Below are positions 22,586 through 31,462 of a stretch of 42,039 bases of DNA, piece by piece; position 1 is the stretch's first letter, and each line of letters begins with the position of its first letter. The notes under the pieces were generated by a model. That model was not told the origin of the DNA. It searched no databases and saw nothing but the letters and a program-made list of their open reading frames with translations. The stretch comes from a virus. The stretch is taken from the IMG/VR virus record IMGVR_UViG_3300030085_000705, positions 1-42,039 of that record; one strand, 5' to 3'. The position numbers and the translations under genes are program-made.

Positions 22586-23280
22586 TGGCTAATATAGCAG
22601 GTTGGGGTAGAGGAACTTGGAGTTCTGGAAGTTGGGGAAACCCCTCACCTGTAGAAGTTACTGGTAATGTTGGTACTACTGCACTAGGTTCAGAAACAGT
22701 AGTTGCAAAATCATTAGTTGTAGTTTCAGGAAATGTAGGAACAACAGCACTTGGAAACTCTGTTGTTATAGGTGAAGCAGTTCAGGGATTATCTGCTGTA
22801 ACCTCGACATCAGGTCTCGGAGATGAGAGTATTGTATGTACTGCAAATATATCTGTAACAGGTAATGCAGGTACAACAGCATTAGGCTCTGAAACTGTAA
22901 TAGCAAAAGCCTTAACAGAAGTTAGTGGTAATGCTGGGACAACACAACAAGGAACGGTTGTAGTACAGGCCGTAGCTGTAGTTGGTGTAACTGCTGTAGC
23001 GTCAACAAGTGGACTTGGTGATGAAAGTTTAATAACAAACAATAATTTAGCGGTTACAGGTTTTACAGGCACTACTACTATTGGAAATGTAACCAGTATA
23101 AGTAAAGCTTTAGTAGAACCAACAGGAGTAGAAGGAAACGGACAAACAACAATAGTTAATATTTGGGGTTTAATAGATGATTCTCAAACACCTAATTGGA
23201 GTCAAGTAGATGATTCTCAAACACCTAATTGGAGTCAAGTAGATGATTCTCAAACACCAACTTGGAAAGAAGTAGCATAG
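22585..23280 (+). CDS. Repeat-rich structural protein
   Basis: The 231-residue protein starts with a Trp/Gly motif (AGWGRGTWSSGSWG). It continues with repeats of about 20 residues of the form V-(T/S)-G-N-x-GTTALGSETVVAK-x-L. It ends in three copies of DDSQTPNWSQV. No charged catalytic residues are seen. It resembles a fibre shaft or spike cap and precedes the main tail fibre. Copy number may vary between relatives. Confidence 0.65.
   Translation: MANIAGWGRGTWSSGSWGNPSPVEVTGNVGTTALGSETVVAKSLVVVSGNVGTTALGNSVVIGEAVQGLSAVTSTSGLGDESIVCTANISVTGNAGTTALGSETVIAKALTEVSGNAGTTQQGTVVVQAVAVVGVTAVASTSGLGDESLITNNNLAVTGFTGTTTIGNVTSISKALVEPTGVEGNGQTTIVNIWGLIDDSQTPNWSQVDDSQTPNWSQVDDSQTPTWKEVA
23176..23274 (+). 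repeat. 33-bp tandem repeat, three copies
   Basis: Units at 23176-23208, 23209-23241 and 23242-23274 each encode DDSQTPNWSQV or a variant. The first two are identical; the third differs at its 3' half. Identical neighbouring units point to recent duplication by slippage. Confidence 0.9.
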
Positions 23281-23290
23281 AGGAAATATT

Positions 23291-25717
23291 ATGGCAAGCA
23301 CATACGTAAACGATTTAAGATTAGAGGAGATTGGTACGGGGGAGCAATCTGGCACCTGGGGCGACACCACTAATACAAACTTAGAGCTTATTGCAGAAGG
23401 TTTAAGTTTTGGCACAGAAGCAATAACAACAAATGCAGACACGCACACTTCAACTGTAGCTGATGGTGCAACAGATCCCGCTCGATCAATATACATAAAA
23501 TACACTGGAACACTTGATTCAGCTTGTACTATTACAATAGCACCAAACACACTTAGTCGTTTGCACTTTATCGAAAATGGCACAAGTGGTTCGCAAAACA
23601 TTATAATTTCACAAGGTAGTGGCGCAAATGTAACCATACCTGCTGGTGATACCAAAGCAGTTTACCTAGATGGTGCTGGTTCAGGAGCAGCGGTTGTTGA
23701 TGCTTTTGCCAGTTTAAACGTAGTAGATTTAAAAGTAGAAGATGATCTAACAGTTACAGATGATGTTTCTATTGGAGGTGCTTTAACACTTACAGGTAAT
23801 GGCGACTTTAATGGTGATCTTGATGTTGACGGCACTACAAACCTAGATGTCGTAGATGTTGATGGTGCTGCAAACTTTGCTGCTGATGTAACTTTTGCAG
23901 ATGGTGCAGACATCATTACGGCTTCAGCAGGAACATCAAACTTCAGAGCAGGTGTCAACGCAGGTAACTCAATCGTATCAGGCGGTAACTACAATGTCTG
24001 CGTAGGTGATGAAGCGGGTACTGCGATTACGACTGGTGATTCAAATACGCTTATCGGTTATCTAGCGGGTGATGCTATAACAGATGTAAGTTTTATAACT
24101 GCGGTAGGTGAAAAAGCATTAAGTGCGAATACTTCTGGTCAAAAAAATACAGCAGTAGGTAGAGCAGCTTTACAATCAATTACTTCACAAGATAACAATA
24201 CAGCAGTAGGTTATAACGCTTTGTCAAGTGGTAGTAATACTGGAAGTGATAATACTGCAATAGGTATGGATGCTTTGACAGGAAACACAACAGGAAGTCG
24301 TAACACCGCAGTTGGTACAAGTGCTGGAGAAGCAGTAACAACTGCCGAAGATTGTACTTTTATTGGTAGACAAGCTGGGAAAGCTACTACAACTGGTTCT
24401 AGCAATACAGCAGTTGGTAAAGATGCTTTACTTACAAATACTACTGGAGATACTAATACAGCAATTGGTAAAGCATCTATGGAGTTAAATACCACAGGAA
24501 CAAACAACACTGCGTGTGGTGCTAGAACACTTGATGCAAATACAACTGGTAGTAATAATGTTGCGGTTGGAGATATGGCACTAGGAGCTAATACAACAGC
24601 TTCTAACGGTACAGCACTTGGTACAAGTGCTTTAAATTCAAACACCACAGGTGATTCTAATACAGCAGTAGGTTTTAATGTTTTAGGAGCAAACACCACA
24701 GGGACAGCAAACACAGCCGTAGGACATAATACTTTAGATGCTAACACCACAGCACATAACAACTCAGGTTTTGGTTATAATGCGTTAACTGCAAACACTA
24801 CAGGGACTTTAAATGTAGCGGTTGGTTCAGAATGTATGGCAGATAATACCACAGGTAGCAATAACACAGCGGTTGGTCAAAATGCTTTACACGCAAACAC
24901 AACAGGCGGTACTAATACAGCAGTTGGACAAAATGCCTTGCTTGCAAACACCACAGCTTCGTTTAACTCAGGATTTGGACACAGCGCATTAGAAGCTAAC
25001 ACTACAGGACATTCTAATTCAGCATTTGGTAAAAATTGTTTAGCAGCAAACACTACAGGAGCTTATAATACAGCCGTAGGTCGTAACACCGCATCAAGTA
25101 TTACTACTGCCGAGGATAATGTGATGATCGGTTATGCTGCTGGAGATAGTGCTACAACTAATGGTGCTAATACTATTATTGGTACAGCAGCAGATACAAA
25201 AACAGATAATACTACAGACACTCATCAAATAGTTTTGGGTGCTTATACTGAATCAGTCGGTGCAAATTTTGTTACTATTGGAAAAAGTAATGGTAATGAC
25301 AGAGTTTATAACGGATTTACAAGTAACGCATCTTGGACAAGGGTGTCAGACGAAAGATACAAAAAAGACATACAAGATAATACAGATTGTGGTTTAGCTT
25401 TTATAAATGATTTAAGACCAGTTACTTTTAAATGGAAAGCAAAATCAGAACTTGATCCTAATTTTCCAGATTACGATGCTGAAAAAACTACTGTTGATCA
25501 TCCAGAAAAACTATATGGATTAATTGCTCAAGAAGTAAAAGCAGCCATGGACAAACACAACATTCCAGATTTTGGTGGTTGGAACTGTATAACTACTGGA
25601 GATCACACACAACAAGGTGTATCTCAAGAAATGTTTATACATCCATTAATTAAAGCAGTTCAAGAACTTTCGGCAAAAGTCGAAGAATTAGAAAAGAAAC
25701 TTAGTGAGGAAAATTAA
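23291..25717 (+). CDS. Tail fibre with S74 self-cleaving chaperone
   Basis: The 808-residue protein has an N-terminal virion-binding part starting STYVNDLRLEEIGTGEQSG. About 24 repeats of 17 residues follow (residues 233-640, consensus NTAVGxNALxANTTGxx), resembling trimeric adhesin head repeats. A C-terminal intramolecular chaperone (Peptidase S74) starts at SDERYKKDI; Ser686 is the expected autocleavage residue. It continues with FINDLRPVTFKW, YGLIAQEVKAAMD and a terminal coiled-coil. The fibre should recognise the host. GAGGAAA precedes the ATG. Confidence 0.88.
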   Translation: MASTYVNDLRLEEIGTGEQSGTWGDTTNTNLELIAEGLSFGTEAITTNADTHTSTVADGATDPARSIYIKYTGTLDSACTITIAPNTLSRLHFIENGTSGSQNIIISQGSGANVTIPAGDTKAVYLDGAGSGAAVVDAFASLNVVDLKVEDDLTVTDDVSIGGALTLTGNGDFNGDLDVDGTTNLDVVDVDGAANFAADVTFADGADIITASAGTSNFRAGVNAGNSIVSGGNYNVCVGDEAGTAITTGDSNTLIGYLAGDAITDVSFITAVGEKALSANTSGQKNTAVGRAALQSITSQDNNTAVGYNALSSGSNTGSDNTAIGMDALTGNTTGSRNTAVGTSAGEAVTTAEDCTFIGRQAGKATTTGSSNTAVGKDALLTNTTGDTNTAIGKASMELNTTGTNNTACGARTLDANTTGSNNVAVGDMALGANTTASNGTALGTSALNSNTTGDSNTAVGFNVLGANTTGTANTAVGHNTLDANTTAHNNSGFGYNALTANTTGTLNVAVGSECMADNTTGSNNTAVGQNALHANTTGGTNTAVGQNALLANTTASFNSGFGHSALEANTTGHSNSAFGKNCLAANTTGAYNTAVGRNTASSITTAEDNVMIGYAAGDSATTNGANTIIGTAADTKTDNTTDTHQIVLGAYTESVGANFVTIGKSNGNDRVYNGFTSNASWTRVSDERYKKDIQDNTDCGLAFINDLRPVTFKWKAKSELDPNFPDYDAEKTTVDHPEKLYGLIAQEVKAAMDKHNIPDFGGWNCITTGDHTQQGVSQEMFIHPLIKAVQELSAKVEELEKKLSEEN
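23987..25205 (+). repeat. Degenerate 51-bp coding repeats in fibre gene
   Basis: About 24 units of 51 bases encode the NTAVGxNALxANTTG repeat. Units such as those around 24840-24960 are close in sequence, while outer units are more diverged. A few units are 18 or 19 residues long. Such arrays can change length by recombination. Confidence 0.85.
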
Positions 25718-26035
25718 ATGGCAGTAACAAAAACAATGACTAAAGCTACACCTTATGAAACATCTGGCAAAGCGCAAGAATGGCACTTAGAGATGAAGTA
25801 CGAGAACGATAGCGAAGGTGATGCAACCTACTATACTAATACTTTTAGCCACAGGTCAGTAGCAGCCAATGGTGATTTTACCGCAGCAGCAAAAGGAACT
25901 TTTAGTAAAGCTGATTTGACAGCACTTTGTCCTGTTTCACAATGGGATGTAGTCTTTGCTAGTATGGTAGATTCAGTTATTACTAATCCAAAAGTAGATC
26001 CTACGCCAGACGAATCATTTTCAGTACCTAGTTAA
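25718..26035 (+). CDS. Unknown protein after tail fibre
   Basis: The 105-residue product directly follows the fibre stop (TAAATG) with GAGGA in the fibre end. It contains EWHLEMKYENDSEGDATYYTNT and SQWDVVFASMVDSV. It may be a fibre accessory or assembly factor because of its position. The family is not recognised. Confidence 0.55.
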   Translation: MAVTKTMTKATPYETSGKAQEWHLEMKYENDSEGDATYYTNTFSHRSVAANGDFTAAAKGTFSKADLTALCPVSQWDVVFASMVDSVITNPKVDPTPDESFSVPS

Positions 26036-26724
26036 TGCAACAGCCAACAATACATACCATGCCTAGTGTTTTTGTACTAGAGCATGATGTACCAGAAGAA
26101 ATGGTAAAAAATTTAAATAAGTATTTAGATTCTTATTTGAAGAAAAAGAAACGAAAATCACTTGCCAGTACACTTGTTGGTCAGATACAGCATGGACAAC
26201 AACTATTAATGGATCACGAAGATAAAAAAATTGTTGATTTTACTAATATGTTGTGTGCTTTAGGTGCTGAATACATAAACCATTATTCAAGAGCTACTGG
26301 CGCACAATACAAAACGAATAAGCGTGTAGAAATGGATGAACTATGGTCAGTGCATAGTTTTGAAAGGGATTACAATCCGATACACAGTCATGGCACAAAA
26401 ACATTAATGGGTATATCTGCTACTATGTGGACAAAAGTGCCACAACAAATATTAGATCAACCTACTGCTGGAACACCAGAATACAATTTATATAACTCTA
26501 GTGGTCATTGTGATGGGTATTTAGCTTTTCAATATGGAAGAAATCATGTTACAGATGTGGATATTTTAAAACCACCACAAAGTTTTGTAGTGCAACCACA
26601 AGTAGGAAAGCTATATATGTTTCCAAGCTGGTTACAACACATGGTTTACCCATTTCAAGGTAAAGGCGAAAGAAGAACAGTTGCTGCTAATCTTAACTGT
26701 TGGGACATACAGGTGGCTACATGA
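26035..26724 (+). CDS. 2OG-Fe(II) oxygenase
   Basis: The 229-residue protein has the jelly-roll signature of 2-oxoglutarate and Fe(II)-dependent oxygenases. It shows DYNPIHSHG (His117, His119) and then GKLYMFPSWLQHMVYPF (His202) with an Arg pair at 213/214 for 2-oxoglutarate. The second ligand is His in an H-x-H motif where most families have H-x-D. I recall this in phage members, so it is not necessarily dead. The substrate is unknown; fibre or other virion proteins are plausible given the location. The start shares a base with the previous stop. Confidence 0.75.
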   Translation: MQQPTIHTMPSVFVLEHDVPEEMVKNLNKYLDSYLKKKKRKSLASTLVGQIQHGQQLLMDHEDKKIVDFTNMLCALGAEYINHYSRATGAQYKTNKRVEMDELWSVHSFERDYNPIHSHGTKTLMGISATMWTKVPQQILDQPTAGTPEYNLYNSSGHCDGYLAFQYGRNHVTDVDILKPPQSFVVQPQVGKLYMFPSWLQHMVYPFQGKGERRTVAANLNCWDIQVAT

Positions 26725-27101
26725 GTAAATCTCCAGACGCTTTTGTATACAGAGCAACGCTAGATCGCGTTGTAGATGGAGATACATTTGATTGTATACT
26801 TGACTTAGGGTTTGATGTAAAACTCCACAAACAGCGCGTTAGACTGCATGGAATCGACACGCCTGAATCCAGGACTAGAGACTTAGCAGAGAAAAAACTA
26901 GGGTTAGCAGCAAAAGAGCGATTAAAAGAACTTTGTAAAGGGTCTTTTAAGGTCCGATCATTAGGAAAAGGGAAATATGGCCGTATACTCGGTATTCCAT
27001 ATACAGAAGATGGTGAGGATATTTGTAAAATGTTGATAAACGAAGGTCATGCGGTAGAGTATCACGGGGGTAAAAAAACAAAAAAATGGGGAAATTACTA
27101 G
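26721..27101 (+). CDS. Staphylococcal-nuclease-like (SNase) protein
   Basis: The ATG at 26721 overlaps the preceding stop (ATGA) and gives 126 residues. Core SNase motifs are RVVDGDTFDC (metal-binding Asp), RVRLHGIDTPES (Arg and Asp), AKERLKELC, then KYGRILGIPY and a NEGHAVEYHGG end. The enzyme would be a calcium-dependent nuclease. No signal peptide is evident, so it probably acts in the cytoplasm, perhaps on host DNA. Confidence 0.82.
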   Translation: MSKSPDAFVYRATLDRVVDGDTFDCILDLGFDVKLHKQRVRLHGIDTPESRTRDLAEKKLGLAAKERLKELCKGSFKVRSLGKGKYGRILGIPYTEDGEDICKMLINEGHAVEYHGGKKTKKWGNY

Positions 27102-27111
27102 AGGAAAAATT

Positions 27112-27276
27112 ATGGATATGATAATAAATTTGATAACTTGGGTAACCGGTATAGTAACAGTAGCTTCATTAATAGCTGCTTCAACACCCACACCCAAAGA
27201 TGATGTTTGGATAGGTAAACTTTATAAAGTCGTGGATCTTCTTGCTTTAAACGTTGGAAAAGCAAAGGATAAATAA
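27112..27276 (+). CDS. 54-residue membrane protein (holin-like)
   Basis: GAGGAAA lies before the ATG, and the frame ends where the next gene starts (TAATG). The N-terminal half is one membrane helix (INLITWVTGIVTVASLIAAS). After PTPKDD comes an amphipathic part WIGKLYKVVDLLALNVGKA. This pattern recalls short holin-like proteins of phages. It forms a pair with the following one-helix gene. Confidence 0.65.
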   Translation: MDMIINLITWVTGIVTVASLIAASTPTPKDDVWIGKLYKVVDLLALNVGKAKDK

Positions 27277-27458
27277 TGTCTACGGCAAAAGAGTCTTTAT
27301 CTAAAATTGAAGCGCACGAAAGAGAGTGCGCTATTCGGTATGAGTACATAGAAAAAAGACTAGACGAGGGTTCTGCAAAGTTCAAAAGACTAGAAACTTT
27401 AATATGGGGTGTTTATCCTTTTATAGTGGGAACCGTTATTTTAGCTAAATACATTTAA
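27276..27458 (+). CDS. Small membrane protein (XhlA-like layout)
   Basis: The 60-residue product has a coiled-coil N-terminus (SKIEAHERECAIRYEYIEKR) and a C-terminal membrane helix (LIWGVYPFIVGTVILAKYI). This is the layout of XhlA-type hemolysin/holin-partner proteins. It is next to the 54-residue membrane protein, so the two may act together. No functional evidence beyond this. Confidence 0.6.
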   Translation: MSTAKESLSKIEAHERECAIRYEYIEKRLDEGSAKFKRLETLIWGVYPFIVGTVILAKYI

Positions 27459-27469
27459 AAGGTGCTTAA

Positions 27470-29365
27470 ATGCCTTTACAAAAGTTACAATTTAAACCAG
27501 GAATCAACAGAGAAACCACCTCTTATACTAACGAAGGTGGTTGGTTCGATTGTGAAAAAATAAGATTTAGATCGGGTGTTCCCGAAAAAATAGGTGGTTG
27601 GACTAAAGCTAGTACGAATACTTTTTTAGGAACTTGTCGTGCTTTACACAGTTGGGTTGGTTTAAACGGAACTTTACGCACTGGTTTAGGAACTCATTTA
27701 AAATATTACATAAAAGAGGGTCAAACTTATCACGACGTAACTCCGTTAAGAACCACTACATCTGCTGGTGATGTTACTTTTTCCGCTACTAATGGTTCTT
27801 CTACTATAACTGCAACGGATAGCAGTCATGGTGCGGTTGAAGGCGATTTCGTAACTTTTTCGGGGGCCGCTACTTTAGGTGGTCTTATAACTGCTAATGT
27901 ATTAAATCAAGAATATCAAATAGTTAGTGTTCCTACAGCCAACACATTTACGTTTACTGCTAAAGATACATCTGGTTCTACTGTTACGGCAAACAGCAGC
28001 GATAGCGGCAACGGTGGTAGTTCTGTAGTAGGTGCGTATCAAATCAACGTAGGTTTGGACAGCACGGTTCTCGGAACAGGTTGGGGCGCTGGAACTTGGG
28101 GTAGAGGAACTTGGAACTCTGCAACTTCTTTGACGGATATATCTAGTATATTGAGGTTGTGGACACACGATAACTTTGGGGAAGATTTAATAATTAATGT
28201 TAGGGACGGTAACATCTTCTATTGGGACACCAGTGCTTACTCTAGTTCTTACAATAGAGCTATTCCTTTGTCTACCGTATCAAATGCTGTATCTGCTCCT
28301 ACGGTAGCTAAACAGGTTTTAGTTTCTGATCGTGATCGTCACGTTATTGCTTTTGGTTGTGACCCAGAAGACGACACTGGAACTCAAGACCCGCTATTAA
28401 TAAGGTTTAGTGATCAAGAAACAGCTATTACTTGGAACTCTACTGCTACGAATACTGCGGGTAGTTTAAGGTTAGGTTCCGGCTCTGAGATTATGACCGC
28501 TGTTGAAACAAGGCAGCAAATTGTTGTTTTTACAGACGTTTCTTTACACGCTATGCAATTTTTGGGACCGCCGTTTACTTACGGAATTAATTTAATTTCT
28601 GAGAACATTACAATAATGTCTCCGTTATCTGCAAAAGCAGTAGATGATTATGTTTTTTGGATGGGACTTGAAGACTTTTATTTCTATGATGGTCGTGTTC
28701 AAAAATTACCTTGTTCTGTAAAAGCATACGTTTTTAACAACTTTAATTTGTTTCAAAAAGAAAAAGTTTTCGCTGCCTTAAATTCTGCTTTTGACGAAAT
28801 TTGGTGGTTTTACCCGTCCTCAGATTCAGAAACAATTGATCGTTACGTTGTTTACAACTATGTGCAAAAAATTTGGTATTACGGAACAATGGCTAGGACT
28901 GCTTGGCTAGATAGGGGTATCACCAACAACCCTGTAGCCGCAGGAACAGATAACTTTTTATACGACCACGAAAACGGTTTAGATGATGGTAGCACTTCAC
29001 CAGCTTCAGCAATAACTTCTTATATAGAGTCTAGTCAATTGGATATAAGTGACGGAGACGGATATGTTTTTATTAGACGTTTAATTCCAGACGTTACTTT
29101 TGACGGCTCAATAACAGATGCCCCAAGTGCTTCTTTTACCCTTAAAACACGTAACTTTCCTGGTGGATCTTACGGCAACTCAGACGCAAGCACTGTAACT
29201 CAAACGGCGAAGGCCAGCACTACTACGGTAGAGCAGTTTACAAACCAAGTTCATGTTCGTTTGCGCGGACGTTCTTTTGCTTTAAGGGTAGGTAGTGATG
29301 GTGCCGAAGTTAAATGGCGGTTAGGTTCTCCTCGCGTAGACATACGCCAAGACGGTAGAAGATAA
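27470..29365 (+). CDS. P22 gp10-like head-closure/tail protein
   Basis: The 631-residue protein starts LQKLQFKPGINRETTSYTNEGGWFDCEKIRFRSG, an opening shared with gp10-like packaged-DNA stabilisation proteins of short-tailed phages. The middle has beta blades with LLIRFSDQETAITW and QQIVVFTDVSLHAMQFLGPP. Residues about 95-190 form a Ser/Thr/Gly-rich insert followed by GWGAGTWGRGTW, like the gene at 22585. It likely plugs the portal channel and carries the tail needle or fibres. The next gene overlaps its stop (TAATG). Confidence 0.7.
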   Translation: MPLQKLQFKPGINRETTSYTNEGGWFDCEKIRFRSGVPEKIGGWTKASTNTFLGTCRALHSWVGLNGTLRTGLGTHLKYYIKEGQTYHDVTPLRTTTSAGDVTFSATNGSSTITATDSSHGAVEGDFVTFSGAATLGGLITANVLNQEYQIVSVPTANTFTFTAKDTSGSTVTANSSDSGNGGSSVVGAYQINVGLDSTVLGTGWGAGTWGRGTWNSATSLTDISSILRLWTHDNFGEDLIINVRDGNIFYWDTSAYSSSYNRAIPLSTVSNAVSAPTVAKQVLVSDRDRHVIAFGCDPEDDTGTQDPLLIRFSDQETAITWNSTATNTAGSLRLGSGSEIMTAVETRQQIVVFTDVSLHAMQFLGPPFTYGINLISENITIMSPLSAKAVDDYVFWMGLEDFYFYDGRVQKLPCSVKAYVFNNFNLFQKEKVFAALNSAFDEIWWFYPSSDSETIDRYVVYNYVQKIWYYGTMARTAWLDRGITNNPVAAGTDNFLYDHENGLDDGSTSPASAITSYIESSQLDISDGDGYVFIRRLIPDVTFDGSITDAPSASFTLKTRNFPGGSYGNSDASTVTQTAKASTTTVEQFTNQVHVRLRGRSFALRVGSDGAEVKWRLGSPRVDIRQDGRR

Positions 29366-29664
29366 TGTCGAGTAGAAATTTAACGCAACCTACTTTCCCT
29401 ACGCCGCCAGAGGAGTACGATAGCAACTATATGGCAGAAATAGTGAGAGCTTTTGCTGTTTTTCAACAACAGGTAATTAATCCAGGAGAAGGTCGGGCAA
29501 CTAATTTTACACTAACAAATTTAGCAGATAATGATTCAGGACTTGAAACTGGCGCTCTTTTTGCGCAAAATGGGGTTGTAAAAATTGTACGTTTAAATGC
29601 GCCCCACCCCGCGGGAATAGAAGCCACTTCGGCACTAGGTAGTGTAACAGTGAGTATTTCTTAA
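29365..29664 (+). CDS. Small tail-region protein
   Basis: The 99-residue product contains FPTPPEEYDSNYMAEIVRAFAVFQQQV, a short helix, and then beta strands (ALFAQNGVVKIVRL). Proteins of this size and opening follow head-closure proteins in many marine phages. The role is unknown. It overlaps the previous stop. Confidence 0.6.
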   Translation: MSSRNLTQPTFPTPPEEYDSNYMAEIVRAFAVFQQQVINPGEGRATNFTLTNLADNDSGLETGALFAQNGVVKIVRLNAPHPAGIEATSALGSVTVSIS

Positions 29665-29710
29665 TTTAGCGTGTTATTATGGTAGATAAGATTCAGATAA
29701 AGGATTTTTA

Positions 29711-31462
29711 ATGTCAGCAGCCTTACAAACATACAATGAGAACCAAGATACTTTATTCGTTCCAGACGGCGGCATTGCCGCTTTTTTGTATGCTACTGAG
29801 GGCGATTGGGCTACCGAAGACGATATTCCAGAAACAGGCATTGCTCAAGTAAAAAGTGTCGCGGACAAACTAGCAGAATACGGTCGTTACGAAGACGAGT
29901 ACATGGTCCACGCAGCAGAGGGCGAAACAGTTGTTCCTTTAGAAGTATTAGAGGCAAATCCTCGTCTTAAAAGTAATTTGTTTAATCAAATGGAAAAAAT
30001 GGGTTTAGAGCCAGAACGTTATGTTGTGGGTAGTGAACTTAACTCGTTAAACCCTGTTACCGGACAACCAGAGTTTTTTCTTAAAAAACTTTTTAAAGGC
30101 GTTAAGAAGTTAGTTAAGAACGTAGTAAAAGTTGTTAAGAAAGCACTTCCCGTTGTATTGCCTATCGCTTTAGCAATGACGCCCCTCGGACCAATATTCG
30201 GAGCGGCGGCAGGTTCTGGTATAAGTACACTGGCAGCAGGTGGTGACTTGAAGGACGCTCTAAAAGCGGGAATTACGGCAGGTGCGTTAGGTGGATTTGC
30301 TTCAGGTGTATCTGGCGGTATTTCATCATTACGTGCTGGCAACACCTTTATGGAAGGATTTAAGAGTAGTGTGGGATCAGCGGCAGGCGGTGTAGGCGAA
30401 AGATTTAAACAGTTTGCTAGTCCAGCAAGAGCAAGAGCGGCAGGCGGAACTTACTTTGGCGACCCGACAAGGACTATACGAACGCCAATGGAACAGCAAG
30501 GTATTGCTAATACTCGAGCAATGCAAAATCAAATTTCCGCAAACGTAGACGCTAGAATGGCTCCGCAAGTAACTGATCAAACTACAACAGCGGTAAATCA
30601 ACAACTAGCCGGTGGTCAAGGTACAGGAACAACTACCGTTACTGATTTACCTCCATCTACGATAGATCAAACTGGTCAAGATTTCTTAGCTAGTATAGAC
30701 CCACGCACTACTACTCCAACTACAACTACAATGACAGTGCCTTTTACTCCGACTGACATTTCTGGAGTAACCGTTCCAACAGGCGTAGATGTTAATGTTA
30801 ACGACGCAATTGCAGCACTGAATCGAGTGCCAGCAGAACCACGTACTTTCTTAGAAAGAACTGGAGACTTTATGTTTAGGGGTGGTAAGACTCAGGATCA
30901 AATAAAAGCCGCGCAAGAACTTGCAGCAAAACAAGCGGGTGATCTTTACCTAGCTAACACACCAACAAATCTTCAATCTTCTGCTGCTTTTGAAGCAGCA
31001 AGAACCGCAGCAAAAGCCGCGGCAGGTCCCGGAACATTAACTAGGTTTGGACCTTCGGCATTGTTAGCTTCTGGCATAGCGGCAGGTACTGGATTCTTTG
31101 ATGCACCAGAAGAAGAAGAAGAAACAGAAGCCTTTGTAACAGGCGCAGAATTATTAGAACAAGATCCGGATAGATACATGATCCGTTATCCGGTAGCTTC
31201 TCCCACATACACACTATCAGACATAAGGGTTCCGGGTAGCACGTTAGGTTTTGCTGATGGCGGTGCTGCACAATTTCCTAGACGCGACGGAGCGATCTCG
31301 GGCCCCGGAACAGAAACTTCTGACGACGTTCCTGCAATGTTATCTGACGGCGAGTTTGTTATGACTGCAAAAGCAGTAAGAGGCGCAGGGGCAGGAGATA
31401 GAAGCAACGGCATGAAAACAATGTATAGTTTAATGAGAAAATTTGAAAGAGCGGCAGTATAA
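29711..31462 (+). CDS. Large virion-associated protein with DGEFVMTAKAV motif
   Basis: The 583-residue protein starts with a globular part (residues 1-110). A Lys-rich helix and a hydrophobic, Ala/Gly-rich segment follow (KVVKKALPVVLPIALAMTPLG, about 136-200) that could cross a membrane. Then comes a Thr/Gln-rich disordered middle and a C-terminal motif DDVPAMLSDGEFVMTAKAVRG at about 540-560. This motif recurs in phage virion proteins of unknown role. A DGG motif (residues 506-510) belongs to the Gly-Gly group seen here. An ejection role is inferred. Confidence 0.65.
   Translation: MSAALQTYNENQDTLFVPDGGIAAFLYATEGDWATEDDIPETGIAQVKSVADKLAEYGRYEDEYMVHAAEGETVVPLEVLEANPRLKSNLFNQMEKMGLEPERYVVGSELNSLNPVTGQPEFFLKKLFKGVKKLVKNVVKVVKKALPVVLPIALAMTPLGPIFGAAAGSGISTLAAGGDLKDALKAGITAGALGGFASGVSGGISSLRAGNTFMEGFKSSVGSAAGGVGERFKQFASPARARAAGGTYFGDPTRTIRTPMEQQGIANTRAMQNQISANVDARMAPQVTDQTTTAVNQQLAGGQGTGTTTVTDLPPSTIDQTGQDFLASIDPRTTTPTTTTMTVPFTPTDISGVTVPTGVDVNVNDAIAALNRVPAEPRTFLERTGDFMFRGGKTQDQIKAAQELAAKQAGDLYLANTPTNLQSSAAFEAARTAAKAAAGPGTLTRFGPSALLASGIAAGTGFFDAPEEEEETEAFVTGAELLEQDPDRYMIRYPVASPTYTLSDIRVPGSTLGFADGGAAQFPRRDGAISGPGTETSDDVPAMLSDGEFVMTAKAVRGAGAGDRSNGMKTMYSLMRKFERAAV

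Noticed and set aside
24211-24762. Long minus-strand open frame across the fibre repeats
   Set aside because: It is the complement of a repetitive coding region; the repeat composition keeps the reverse frame open. It has no ribosome-binding site and its residues mirror the repeats.
23176-25205. CRISPR-like repeats
   Set aside because: Repeats are tandem and in frame, have no unique spacers, and encode protein repeats in fibre genes.
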